A stretch of DNA of 64,000 bases from Pseudoxanthomonas spadix (GTDB taxonomy: Bacteria; Pseudomonadota; Gammaproteobacteria; Xanthomonadales; Xanthomonadaceae), in NCBI RefSeq assembly GCF_003703395.1, contig NZ_RDQN01000003.1:124001-188000 (forward strand), written 5' to 3'. Below the pieces are notes generated by a model, which was not told the origin of the DNA, ran no database searches, and saw only the letters and a list, made by a program, of their open reading frames with translations. A program made the translations under genes and the position numbers. This document shows positions 8,053-17,539 of the stretch, one piece after another. Within the stretch, counting starts at the first letter, position 1, and each line of letters opens with the position of its first letter.

Positions 8053-8715
8053 ATGCGCATCCTGCTTGTCGAGGACAACCTGCTCATCGCCAAGGGGATC
8101 GTGGCCGGGCTCGCGGCAGCGGCGATCACGGTCGATCACGTGGCCAGCGCGGCCGAGGCCGAGGCCGCGCTGGCCAGCGCCACCCACGAGGTCATCGTGC
8201 TGGACCTGGGCCTGCCCGATGAGGATGGCCTGTTGCTGCTGCGCCGTCTCAGGCAGCGCGGCGAGCAGGCGGCGGTGCTGGTGTTGTCGGCCCGCGGCGA
8301 GACCCCGGAGCGGATCGTTGGACTGGAGGCCGGCGCGGACGATTACATGGGCAAGCCATTCGACCTGGGCGAACTGGCGGCCAGGCTGCACGCCCTGCAG
8401 CGCCGCAAGGCCGGCCGCGCCGCGCAGGTCATCGAGCATGCCGGGCTGCGACTGGAGCCGGCCAGCGGCTGGGCCAGCCTGGATGGTCGTGAAATCGCAT
8501 TGTCGCGGCGCGAAAGCCACCTGCTGGCTGCGCTCATGCAGGCCAATGGACGCTGCCTGAGCGCAGAGCAGCTCAAGGGCGAGCTGTATGGATTTGATGA
8601 CGATGTGGAGAGCAACACGATCAACGTGCACATCCATCATCTGCGCCGCAAGCTGTGGAAGGACGTGGTGGTGACCGTGCGCGGGCTCGGCTATCGCCTC
8701 GGACACCGGCCGTGA
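8053..8715 (+). CDS. OmpR-family two-component response regulator
   Basis: A 220-residue protein: receiver domain at residues 1-115 with acidic pair ED near 8-9, phospho-acceptor aspartate near 51 (VIVLDLGLPDEDG) and KPF lysine near 101; winged-helix DNA-binding domain at 125-220 with SRRESHLLAALM and VRGLGYRL typical of the OmpR/PhoB class. The ATG at 8053 is used because it begins the canonical MRILLVEDN; an ATG 4 bases earlier is out of frame. It is transcribed divergently from dsbD across a 115-base gap and overlaps the kinase gene by 4 bases. A role in controlling the Dsb genes is possible but unproven. Confidence 0.93.
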   Translation: MRILLVEDNLLIAKGIVAGLAAAAITVDHVASAAEAEAALASATHEVIVLDLGLPDEDGLLLLRRLRQRGEQAAVLVLSARGETPERIVGLEAGADDYMGKPFDLGELAARLHALQRRKAGRAAQVIEHAGLRLEPASGWASLDGREIALSRRESHLLAALMQANGRCLSAEQLKGELYGFDDDVESNTINVHIHHLRRKLWKDVVVTVRGLGYRLGHRP

Positions 8716-10031
8716 AGTGGCTTCCCCGCAGCCTGACCCTGCGCCTGACCCTGGGCATCGGCGTGGCCCTGGCACTGCTGTGGTCGGCCTCGGCTGCGTG
8801 GATGTTGCACGACCTGGACCGCAGCATCGGCCAGGCCCTGGACCGGCGGCTGGCGATGTCGGCCGAAATGGTGGCCGGCCTGGTCGGCAACATGGGCGGT
8901 GCGCTTGCTCCGGGCAGCCGGCTGGCATCGGGCCCGGTCACCATTCCACGCCAACAGGCGGTCGCCTGCCAGGTGCGTTCGCTGCGTGGCGAGATATTGG
9001 CCACCACGGCCAATGCGCCCCAGGACGTACTCGGTCGCGGCATCCCCGGCTACGGCATGGCCATGGCCGGTGGCGTGCGCTGGCGGACCTATACCCTGGT
9101 CAGGGACGGCCTGGTGATCAGCACGGCCGACCGGATGGGCGAACGCGACGCGCTGGCGCGGCATGTCGCGCTGGTGGCAGGGCTGCCGTTTGCAATCGCC
9201 GGTCTGGGCGGATTGGGACTGCTGTGGTGGGGCCTGGGGCGTGGATTGGCCCCGCTCAGGCTGATGAGCCAGCGCATCGCCGGGCGCAGTTCAGCCCAGC
9301 CGACCGTATTGCCGACGGCGGGCATGCCCACCGAACTGGCGGCCCTGGCCGGGGTGCTCAACGAGAGCTTCGAGCGCGATGCGCGTGCCTTCGAACGTGA
9401 GCGCGCCTTTGCCAGCAGCGCAGCGCACGAGCTGCGCACCCCGCTGACGGTGATCGATACCCATCTGCAGGTCGCCCGGCTCGACGCCGGCCCGCGCGGA
9501 CGCGAAGCGCTTGACGACGCCCGGCAGGGGGCCCTGCGCATGCGCGCGATCATCGAGGACCTGCTGTTGCTGGCCAGGCTCGATGCCAGCGAGCCGCTGC
9601 CGGACAATGCCGAACCGCTGCGCCTGCAGACCCTGCTCAGCACTGCCCTGGACGGCAGTGAAGCCGGCAGCGCACGGGTGGCGCTTCAGGTCCATCCAGG
9701 GCTGGCGATGCTGCACATCCCGGGGCGCGCAGCGCTGTGGACGCTGGCCCTGGCGAACCTGGTGGACAACGCGCTCAAGTATTCGGATGGGCCGGTGCGG
9801 GTCGAGGTCACGCGGGTCGACGCCACCGTGCACATCGCGGTCAGCGACCAGGGCCCCGGAATGGACCCGGAGCTGGCCACGCGCCGGTTCTGGCGACACG
9901 GTTCGGTCGAAGGCCATGGCCTGGGTTTGCCGCTGGCGCAAGCCATCGCCAAGCGGCTGGGCGGCAGGCTCTCGATCGAAAGCTCGGCCGCAGGCAGCGT
10001 CTGCGTGCTGGCGCTGCCATTGAAGTCCTGA
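8712..10031 (+). CDS. Two-component sensor histidine kinase
   Basis: A 439-residue inner-membrane kinase starting with GTG at 8712, which overlaps the regulator stop (GTGA). Two membrane segments lie near residues 10-30 and 155-178 with a periplasmic loop of about 120 residues between them. The H-box SSAAHELRTPLT places the phospho-histidine near residue 239, the N-box is LVDNALKYS near 350, and the ATP lid carries DQGPGMD and GHGLGLPLAQAIAKRLGG. The layout matches QseC/PmrB-type kinases. The sensed signal cannot be read from sequence. It converges on the GH3 gene with 53 bases between. Confidence 0.92.
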   Translation: MKWLPRSLTLRLTLGIGVALALLWSASAAWMLHDLDRSIGQALDRRLAMSAEMVAGLVGNMGGALAPGSRLASGPVTIPRQQAVACQVRSLRGEILATTANAPQDVLGRGIPGYGMAMAGGVRWRTYTLVRDGLVISTADRMGERDALARHVALVAGLPFAIAGLGGLGLLWWGLGRGLAPLRLMSQRIAGRSSAQPTVLPTAGMPTELAALAGVLNESFERDARAFERERAFASSAAHELRTPLTVIDTHLQVARLDAGPRGREALDDARQGALRMRAIIEDLLLLARLDASEPLPDNAEPLRLQTLLSTALDGSEAGSARVALQVHPGLAMLHIPGRAALWTLALANLVDNALKYSDGPVRVEVTRVDATVHIAVSDQGPGMDPELATRRFWRHGSVEGHGLGLPLAQAIAKRLGGRLSIESSAAGSVCVLALPLKS

Positions 10032-10084
10032 GGGGTTGGCCGGCAGCCCGGCCGATGGGGTGGGCACTGGGCGCACCAGGCCAA

Positions 10085-12370
10085 TCAAGCCAGCAGTTCG
10101 AAGGTGGCGTGCAGGCCATCCACTTCGGCCGACGGGGCGACCCACAGGTCGAAGGTGCCCGGTTCGACGGTGGGCTTCAGGTCCTGGCCGATGAACAACA
10201 GGTCGGCGCGGCGCAGGGTGAAGTGCACTTGCGCGCTGGCACCGGGCGCCAGTGCGACCTTGCGGAAGTCCTTCAGCTCCTGCACGGGGCGGGTGATGCT
10301 GGCCGCACGATCGTGGATGTAGAGCTGGACCACTTCCTCGGCCGCGCGCGTGCCGCGGTTGTGCACGGTGGCGCGAATGGCCAGCGTGCCCTCGGCGGTG
10401 AGCCTGCCCTCGCCGATGTCCAGCCCGCCGTATTCGATCCGGCCATAGGTCAGGCCGAAGCCGAACGGAAACAGCGCCGCATTCGGCGTGGTCATGTATC
10501 GGGTCTTGAACGCGCTCAGCTTCTCCGGATGCGGATCGGGCCGGCCGGTGATCTTGTGGTCGTAGTAGTAGGGCACCTGGCCCGATTCGCGCGGGAAGCT
10601 CACCGGCAGACGCGCGGATGGGCCGTACGTGCCAAACAGCACGTCGGCCAGCCCCAGGCCCGAGGCCGAACCCAGGTACCAGCCGACCAGCACCGCCTGC
10701 GCCTTGGGCAGCAGCTCGCCCAGCGCCAGCGCGCGGCCGTTGCCGAGCACTACCACGACCGGCTTGCCGGTGGCGGCCACCGCGTCCAGCAGGTCCAGCT
10801 GCGGCTGCGGCACGGTGATCGAGGTGCGCGAACGCGCCTCGCCCGAGTGGTCGCGCGACTCGCCGATGGCCATGATCACCACATCGGCGGCATTGGCCGC
10901 GTTGACCGCGTCCTCGATGCCGCCGGGCAGCGGGCCTTGGTAGCCGCAGCCGGCCACCACGCTCAGCTGGGTCGGATCGGTCATGGCCTGCTTCAGGCCA
11001 CTGGCCAGGTCGCTGGCCGAATCGTCGCCGCCGAACAGCGTCCACGGCCCCTTGGTGCTGTCCCAGTCCTGGGCCAGCGGACCGATCAGGGCGATGTGCT
11101 GGCCGCCGGCGCGCAGCGGCAGGACCTGGTTGTCGTTCTTGAGCAGCACCACCGACTTGCGCGCCGCTTCGCGCGCCAGGGCCAGGGTTTCGGGCAGGCG
11201 CTGGCGCGAGGGCGCCGACGGCCTGATCCGGCGGAACGGATCGTCGAACAGCCCCAGCTGCGCCTTGAGCTGCAGCACCCGGCGCACCGAGGCATCCACC
11301 ACCGCCAACGGCACCTCGCCGCTTTCCACCAGGTCGGGCAGGTGCTTGAGGTACAGGCCGCTCTGCATGCTCATGTCGACACCGGCCAGGATCGCCAGGC
11401 GCGCCGCGTCGCGGCCATCGCGGGCAAAACCATGCGCGATCAGCTCCTCATCGCCGGTGTAATCGGACACCACCACGCCGCGGAAATCCCATTGGCCGCG
11501 CAGCACATCGTCCAGCAGCCACTTGTTGGCCGTGGCCGGGATCCCGGAGATCTCGTTGAACGCGGCCATCGTGGTCAGTGCGCCGGCCTCGAACCCGGCC
11601 TGGAACGGCGGGAAATAGGTCTGCCGCAGCACCCGCTCGGACACGTCGGTGGTGTTGTAGTCCAGGCCGCCCTCGGCCGCGCCATAGGCGCAGAAATGCT
11701 TGGGACAGGCGGCCACCGCCTCCGGATCGGCCAGGCCGCGCTCGCCCTGGAAGCCCTGCACGCGCGCGGCGGCCATGCGCCGGCCCAGCAGCACGTCCTC
11801 GCCACTGCCTTCCACCCCGCGGCCCCAGCGCGCATCGCGGGCGATGTCCACCATCGGCGCGAAGGTCCAGTCGATGCCGACCGAGGCCGCTTCCATCGCC
11901 GCCGCGCGTGCGGTGCGCCGGGCCAGCTCCGGCTCGAAGCTGGCCGATTCGCCCAGCGGCACCGGAAAGACCGTGGTGAAGCCATGGATCACGTCGGCGG
12001 CGAAGATCATCGGGATCTTCAGCCGGCTCTGCATCGCCGCCTTTTGCAGGCGCTCGTGCCAGAGCACGTTGGAACTGTTGAACACGCCGGTGAGCTGGCC
12101 GGCGATGGCTGCGGCGATCTGCGCGGACACCGCACCGGTGAAAGTGACCGGGTTGGCCGCGGCGGCCGCGCCGTTCTGGCTGGCCGAGCTGAACAGGGTC
12201 AGCTGGCCGGCTTTCTCCTGCAGGGTCATCTTGCCGATGAGGGTGTCGATGAAGGCCGGCGCCTTGCCCGCGTCGCGGCCCAGGGCCAGGCCCATTGGCA
12301 GCTGCCAGAGCAGGGTGGCCGCGCCGGTGGCCACCAGCAGCTGCCGGCGCGTGATTCCGCCTGGTGTCAT
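10085..12370 (-). CDS. bglX: Glycoside hydrolase family 3 beta-glucosidase, Tat-exported
   Basis: A 761-residue exported GH3 enzyme that removes terminal beta-linked glucose from oligosaccharides. A Tat-like leader (ITRRQLLVATGAATLL) begins the protein. The N-terminal barrel holds GVDWTFAPMVDIARD-like, RWGRGVEGSGED and KHFCAYG motifs, and the nucleophile aspartate is in VVVSDYTGDEE near residue 302; the alpha/beta sandwich and a C-terminal fibronectin-III-like domain (GTLAIRATVHNRGTRAAEEV) follow, as in E. coli BglX. ATG 12370 is preferred because GGGGAG lies 5 bases upstream. A LacI-type operator lies 54 bases upstream of the start. Confidence 0.92.
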   Translation of the reverse strand: MTPGGITRRQLLVATGAATLLWQLPMGLALGRDAGKAPAFIDTLIGKMTLQEKAGQLTLFSSASQNGAAAAANPVTFTGAVSAQIAAAIAGQLTGVFNSSNVLWHERLQKAAMQSRLKIPMIFAADVIHGFTTVFPVPLGESASFEPELARRTARAAAMEAASVGIDWTFAPMVDIARDARWGRGVEGSGEDVLLGRRMAAARVQGFQGERGLADPEAVAACPKHFCAYGAAEGGLDYNTTDVSERVLRQTYFPPFQAGFEAGALTTMAAFNEISGIPATANKWLLDDVLRGQWDFRGVVVSDYTGDEELIAHGFARDGRDAARLAILAGVDMSMQSGLYLKHLPDLVESGEVPLAVVDASVRRVLQLKAQLGLFDDPFRRIRPSAPSRQRLPETLALAREAARKSVVLLKNDNQVLPLRAGGQHIALIGPLAQDWDSTKGPWTLFGGDDSASDLASGLKQAMTDPTQLSVVAGCGYQGPLPGGIEDAVNAANAADVVIMAIGESRDHSGEARSRTSITVPQPQLDLLDAVAATGKPVVVVLGNGRALALGELLPKAQAVLVGWYLGSASGLGLADVLFGTYGPSARLPVSFPRESGQVPYYYDHKITGRPDPHPEKLSAFKTRYMTTPNAALFPFGFGLTYGRIEYGGLDIGEGRLTAEGTLAIRATVHNRGTRAAEEVVQLYIHDRAASITRPVQELKDFRKVALAPGASAQVHFTLRRADLLFIGQDLKPTVEPGTFDLWVAPSAEVDGLHATFELLA

Positions 12371-12424
12371 CTCGCTCCCCTTCAGAGCCTGATTGGCCGC
12401 CCCACGGCGGCGCCGGGGACGCAA

Positions 12425-12438
12425 TGTAATCGTTTACA
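12425..12438. promoter_or_regulatory. LacI-family-type operator (TGTAATCGTTTACA)
   Basis: A 14-base near-palindrome with central CG; the half sites TGTAATC and TGTAAAC (reverse strand) match at 6 of 7 positions. This is the shape of operators bound by LacI/GalR-family repressors, which often control sugar genes in xanthomonads. It lies between the divergent GH3 and pncC genes, nearer to GH3, so control of the glucosidase by a sugar-responsive repressor is the likely meaning. No LacI-type gene is in this window. Confidence 0.55.
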
Positions 12439-12536
12439 AGCAGGAAGCACGCCGCACTGCACGACGGCCACCCCGCAGGTCGCCGCGGCCCGATCTGGGA
12501 TACTCACGGCAGTCCCTCAATGCAAGTGCCTCACCG

Positions 12537-13028
12537 ATGCCGCCCACCGATGCCGAACTCGAACAGCTGGCCATCTCCGTCGGCCAGCAGCTGCGCGCCC
12601 AGCGCGACATGCTGGTCACCGCCGAAAGCTGTACCGGCGGCTGGATCGCCAAGGCCATGACCGACATCGCCGGGTCCTCGGTCTGGTTCGACTGCGGCAT
12701 GGTGGCCTACAGCTACGAGGCCAAGCAGGCGCTGCTGGGAGTGCGCCCGCAGACCCTGGAGACCTTTGGCGCGGTCAGCCGCGAGACCGCGATCGAAATG
12801 GTCTCCGGCGCGCTGGTCAATTCCGGGGCCAGCGTTGCGGTGGCGGTGACCGGCATCGCCGGGCCGGGCGGCGGCAGCGAAGACAAGCCGGTCGGCACCG
12901 TCTGGATCGGCTGGAAACGCCGCGGCGGCTACGCCCGCGCCCAGGTCTTCCGGTTCGACGGCGATCGCGACGCGGTGCGCCGCCAGACCGTGGCCGCGGC
13001 CCTGCAAGGCCTGGAGTCGATGCTGTGA
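12537..13028 (+). CDS. pncC: Nicotinamide-nucleotide amidohydrolase, CinA C-terminal type
   Basis: A 163-residue stand-alone CinA C-terminal domain that deamidates NMN to nicotinate mononucleotide in pyridine-nucleotide recycling. Family motifs are TAESCTGG near residue 24, CGMVAYSYEAK near 53, FGAVSRETAIEMV and the invariant VAVTGIAGPGGGSEDKPVGT near 101-120. It corresponds to PncC of E. coli and to the cinA gene upstream of lexA-recA in xanthomonads. The stop overlaps the GTG start of ubiB. Confidence 0.93.
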   Translation: MPPTDAELEQLAISVGQQLRAQRDMLVTAESCTGGWIAKAMTDIAGSSVWFDCGMVAYSYEAKQALLGVRPQTLETFGAVSRETAIEMVSGALVNSGASVAVAVTGIAGPGGGSEDKPVGTVWIGWKRRGGYARAQVFRFDGDRDAVRRQTVAAALQGLESML

Positions 13029-14716
13029 GCGGGTCCGGGCACGGTTCGCTGTGGGACACGCTGAGCAGCGTGCGCGACCTGGGCCGGATCCAGGAGATCG
13101 CCGTGGTGCTGTTGCGCTACGGGTTCGGCGATGTGGCCGCGCGCGTGGGCATGACCGGCGCGCTGGAAAAGGCGGGCCGGCTGCTGCGCATGGAGCATGC
13201 CGACCAGTACCTGACCATGCCCACGCCCGAACGCCTGCGCCGCACCCTGCAGGACCTGGGCCCGACCTTCATCAAGTTCGGCCAGATCCTGTCCACCCGC
13301 GTGGACCTGCTGCCGCCGGAATACCTGCGCGAACTGGGCCAGCTGCAGAACAACGTCCCGGCGCTGGATTTCGAACTGCTCCGGCCGCAGGTGCGCCAGG
13401 ACCTGGGCTGCGAACCGGAGGACATCTTCGCGCGCATCGACACCGTGCCGCTGGCGGCCGCCTCGCTGGCCCAGACCCACCGCGCCTGGCTGGCCGACGG
13501 CACCGCGCTGGTGCTGAAGATCCGCAGGCCGGGCATCCGCGAGGTGGTCGAGGCCGACCTGCGCCTGCTGGCGCGGCTGGCCGACATCGCCGAGGCGCGT
13601 GCTCCGGATCTGCGTCGCTACCACCCGGTCGAGGTGGTGCGCCAGTTCACCGCGTCGCTGCGCAACGAGCTGGACTTCGCCGCCGAATGCCGCAACGCCG
13701 AGCGCATCGCGGCCAATTTCGCCGGCCACCCGGAAATCGTGGTGCCTGCGGTGGTCTGGCCGTTGACCAGCGAGCGGCTGAACGTGCAGGAGTTCGTCGG
13801 CGCCATTCCCGGCGCGGACATCGCCGCGGTCGAGGCCGCCGGCCTGGATCGGGCCCAGCTGGCACGCAGCGGCGCCAACATCGTGCTGAAGATGGTGCTC
13901 GAGGACGGCCTGTTCCACGCCGATCCGCATCCCGGCAACATTTTCTACCTGCCCGACGGGCGCATCGCGGTGATCGACTTCGGCATGGTCGGCCACGTCA
14001 ACGCCCAGCGGCGCGGGCAGGTCGCGCGTCTGCTGTACGGACTGGTGGCGCAGCGGCCGGAGGACGTGGCCGACATCCTGATCGACTGGGCCGGCCAGGC
14101 CGAGGTCGACGAAGCGCGGCTGCAGGCCGACATCGACGAGATGATCGACCAGTACCGCGGCCTGGCGCTGAAGGACCTGCACATGGGCCGGATGCTGCTG
14201 GGGGTGTCGGCGCTGCTGCGCCAGCACGCACTGGTGCTGCCGGGCGACCTGGCGCTGATGATCAAGGCCTTCCTGACCCTGGAGGGGCTGGGCCGGCTGC
14301 TCGACCCGGACTTCGACATGGCCAGCGAGGCGCGCCCGTTCCTGGAGCGGGCGATGCTGCAGCGCTATTCGCCGCGCCGCCTGGCCAAGCGCGGCCAACG
14401 CGCCCTGGCCGGTTCGCTGGACCTGCTGGAAGACCTGCCGCGCGAACTGCGGCGGATGCTGCGCCGCTACGGGCAGGGCAAGTTCAAGCTGGAAGTGACC
14501 AGCCTGCGGCCATTCGGCAACCAGGTCGCCCACGCGGTCAACCGGCTGACCATGGGCATCATCACCGCGGCCCTGATCGTCGGCTCGTCCATCGTCATCG
14601 ACAGCGGCGGGGTGGCCAGCCGCTTCCGCACTGTCCTGGGACTGGGCGGCTTCATCGGCGCGGGGCTGTGCGGAGTGGTGCTGCTGGTCTGGATCCTGCG
14701 CAGCGGCAGGCGCTGA
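13025..14716 (+). CDS. ubiB: UbiB/AarF-family atypical kinase (ubiquinone biosynthesis)
   Basis: A 563-residue protein of the ABC1/ADCK/UbiB family. The family KxGQ helix appears as TFIKFGQILSTR near residue 80, the ATP-site lysine in LVLKIRRPG, and the catalytic and metal motifs in FHADPHPGNIF near 298 and VIDFGMVG near 318. Two C-terminal hydrophobic spans (residues about 515-560) anchor it in the inner membrane. UbiB is needed for ubiquinone production, probably through ATPase-driven lipid handling. It starts with GTG at 13025 inside the pncC stop (GTGA). Several UbiB paralogues can occur per genome, so the symbol is by family. Confidence 0.85.
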   Translation: MSGSGHGSLWDTLSSVRDLGRIQEIAVVLLRYGFGDVAARVGMTGALEKAGRLLRMEHADQYLTMPTPERLRRTLQDLGPTFIKFGQILSTRVDLLPPEYLRELGQLQNNVPALDFELLRPQVRQDLGCEPEDIFARIDTVPLAAASLAQTHRAWLADGTALVLKIRRPGIREVVEADLRLLARLADIAEARAPDLRRYHPVEVVRQFTASLRNELDFAAECRNAERIAANFAGHPEIVVPAVVWPLTSERLNVQEFVGAIPGADIAAVEAAGLDRAQLARSGANIVLKMVLEDGLFHADPHPGNIFYLPDGRIAVIDFGMVGHVNAQRRGQVARLLYGLVAQRPEDVADILIDWAGQAEVDEARLQADIDEMIDQYRGLALKDLHMGRMLLGVSALLRQHALVLPGDLALMIKAFLTLEGLGRLLDPDFDMASEARPFLERAMLQRYSPRRLAKRGQRALAGSLDLLEDLPRELRRMLRRYGQGKFKLEVTSLRPFGNQVAHAVNRLTMGIITAALIVGSSIVIDSGGVASRFRTVLGLGGFIGAGLCGVVLLVWILRSGRR

Positions 14717-14870
14717 AGCGGCTGTTCTCGCGCCTGCGGCGGCCGTGGTGGCGGGCGCGAGGTGGGTAGCGCGGGGACTTGAGGAATTCCGATCCGGCCG
14801 GGATGGGAGCAGGTCGCCGGGCTGGCCTTCGAGAATCGTGCAGATGGCTTCCAGCGTGTGCTTGCCGGAC

Positions 14871-14907
14871 TTGCGAGCTGGCCGCGTTAGTAGTATTAAT
14901 ACTAATC
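14871..14907 (+). promoter_or_regulatory. lexA promoter with SOS (LexA) box over the -10 element
   Basis: TTAGTAGTATTAATACTAA at 14887-14905 is a 19-base near-palindrome matching the Xanthomonas-type LexA box (TTAG-N11-CTAA), unlike the E. coli CTGT-N8-ACAG site. A promoter fits around it: TTGCGA at 14871-14876, a 17-base spacer and TATTAA at 14894-14899 inside the box. The predicted transcript start is then at about 14905-14908, that is, at the lexA ATG. Bound LexA would cover the -10 element, giving tight autorepression. Confidence 0.85.
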
Positions 14908-15552
14908 ATGGACCTCACCGCTACCCAGCAGGCGATCCTCGCCCACATTGCCGAGCGCATCGAAGCCGAAGGCATGCCGCCCTCGCAGGCCGAGATCGCC
15001 AGGGCCTTCGGCTTCAAGGGCGTGCGCGCCGCGCAATACCACCTGGAGGCGCTGGAAGCAGCTGGCGCCATCGAGCGCAGGCCCGGCCGGGCGCGCGGCA
15101 TCCGGGTCCTGCACGCGCCACCGCCGGTGCAGGCCTCGATGAACTTCGCCGCGGCCAATGACTCCTCCGCGCTGCGCCTGCCGGTGCTGGGCCGGGTCGC
15201 CGCCGGCACGCCGATCGGGGCCGACGCCGACCACCATGCCTACGTGGTGCTGGACCGGGTGTTGTTCTCGCCCTCGCCGGATTACCTGCTCAAGGTCAAG
15301 GGCGACTCGATGCGGGACGAGGGCATCTTCGATGGCGACCTGATCGGGGTGCACCGCACCGGCGATGCGCGCAGCGGCCAGATCGTGGTGGCGCGCATCG
15401 ATGAAGAGATCACCGTCAAGCTGCTCAAGATTGGCCGCGATTCGATCCGCCTGCTGCCGCGCAACCCCGACTATTCCCCGATCGAGGTCAAGCCGGGCCA
15501 GGACTTCGCCATCGAAGGCCTGTACTGCGGGCTGGTGCGGCCCAACCGATGA
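14908..15552 (+). CDS. lexA: LexA repressor (SOS response)
   Basis: A 214-residue repressor that cuts itself when bound to RecA filaments. The N-terminal winged helix (residues 1-70) includes PSQAEIARAFGFKG. The cleavage site is Ala99-Gly100 in RVAAGTPIG, and the catalytic pair is Ser134 (GDSMRDEG) and Lys171 (EITVKLLK), 37 residues apart as in E. coli LexA. The ATG at 14908 starts the family N-terminus but has no Shine-Dalgarno sequence; the LexA box ends 2 bases before it. recA follows after 170 bases with no LexA box of its own, so lexA and recA may share this promoter. Confidence 0.97.
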   Translation: MDLTATQQAILAHIAERIEAEGMPPSQAEIARAFGFKGVRAAQYHLEALEAAGAIERRPGRARGIRVLHAPPPVQASMNFAAANDSSALRLPVLGRVAAGTPIGADADHHAYVVLDRVLFSPSPDYLLKVKGDSMRDEGIFDGDLIGVHRTGDARSGQIVVARIDEEITVKLLKIGRDSIRLLPRNPDYSPIEVKPGQDFAIEGLYCGLVRPNR

Positions 15553-15722
15553 ACCGCCCAGGCGATTGCGGATTTTTCCGACGCCACGCCGCGTGCTTGC
15601 CTGCTGTCCGTTCCACCCCGGCTGACGCATTTTTACAGGGGGTCGCGCCGGTCTCAGTCCGTGCGATCACCTACCCCTAGATTGCTTCCCAACAGATCAC
15701 CACCCCTTTGAGGACACCGAAA

Positions 15723-16757
<1,035 letters not shown>

Positions 16758-16869
16758 GCTCATCGCTGCCACGCGGGTCGGCGCTGCGGTCAGTGGCGCC
16801 GCCGCCCTGGGTGGTGCAGGGCATGCCGGGAGCAGGGGCCCGCGAGGGTGCCGCCTCCGGTCTTGTTTT

Positions 16870-16896
16870 CCGGCCAGGGATTTCGGTCCCGGCCGG
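16870..16896 (+). other. Stem-loop between recA and recX
   Basis: CCGGCC-A-GGGA pairs with TCCC-GGCCGG, giving a ten-pair stem with one bulged A around a TTTCGG loop. It ends 2 bases before the recX ribosome site (GGAGGG, 16899-16904). In E. coli a hairpin between recA and recX limits read-through so that RecX is made in small amounts; this one is in the matching place but lacks a T-run, so it may instead act on recX translation. Confidence 0.5.
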
Positions 16897-16909
16897 CTGG
16901 AGGGCCGCA

Positions 16910-17425
16910 ATGGAAGACCCTGACCCCACCGCTGCGCCTGCGCAAGACGCCGCGGCGGAAGGCCGGCGCCGGCGCAGGCCCGAGCCGACTCCGCTCCAGC
17001 GCGCCCTGTCGCTGCTGGTCCGGCGCGAACACTCGCGCAAGGAGCTCATCGGCAAACTGACCGCGCGCGGAGTCGACGGCGAGGCGGCCGCGGCGGCGGT
17101 CTCGCGCCTGGCAGGGGAGGGCTGGCAGGACGACGCGCGCTTTGCCGAGCTGCTGGTCCGCAGCCGCGCCGGTTCCGGCTACGGGCCGCGCTACATCCAG
17201 CTCGAACTGGAAACCCACGGCCTGGACGCGGCCCAGGTCGCGGCGGCCATGGCAACGTTTGAAGGTGACTGGCGCGCGCTGGCCCAGGGCCTGGTTGCGC
17301 GCCGATTCGGCCCGGACGGTCCACGGGAACTGACCGGCCAGCGCAAGGCGGCCGACCTGCTGATGCGGCGCGGCTTCGACGGCCCGACCGTGCGAGCAGT
17401 GCTGCGCGGGCAACCGGACGACTGA
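16910..17425 (+). CDS. recX: Regulatory protein RecX
   Basis: A 171-residue RecA modulator. After a basic, disordered N-terminus (GRRRRRPEP) come the repeated three-helix RecX units: [36 protein letters not shown] and [15 protein letters not shown]. RecX binds RecA filaments and inhibits them. ATG 16910 is supported by GGAGGG 5 bases upstream. alaS follows after 114 bases. Confidence 0.93.
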   Translation: MEDPDPTAAPAQDAAAEGRRRRRPEPTPLQRALSLLVRREHSRKELIGKLTARGVDGEAAAAAVSRLAGEGWQDDARFAELLVRSRAGSGYGPRYIQLELETHGLDAAQVAAAMATFEGDWRALAQGLVARRFGPDGPRELTGQRKAADLLMRRGFDGPTVRAVLRGQPDD

Positions 17426-17539
17426 AGGCCATGGGGTTTGTTACCCTTTGCGGCTCAAGGTTGTCCGGGACTGGCTGCATCCGCATGTAAGGGGATCGCG
17501 GCCCGTTTTGCCAGCCGCTCGCCCAACGCAAGTTCCCAC

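Noticed and set aside
9737..13024. Open frame running into ubiB from far upstream
   Set aside because: It crosses the antisense of the GH3 gene and part of pncC with no family similarity; the real protein starts at GTG 13025.
15553..15722. A LexA box for recA
   Set aside because: No TTAG-N11-CTAA or CTGT-N8-ACAG sequence was found before recA; the lexA box is the only one seen.
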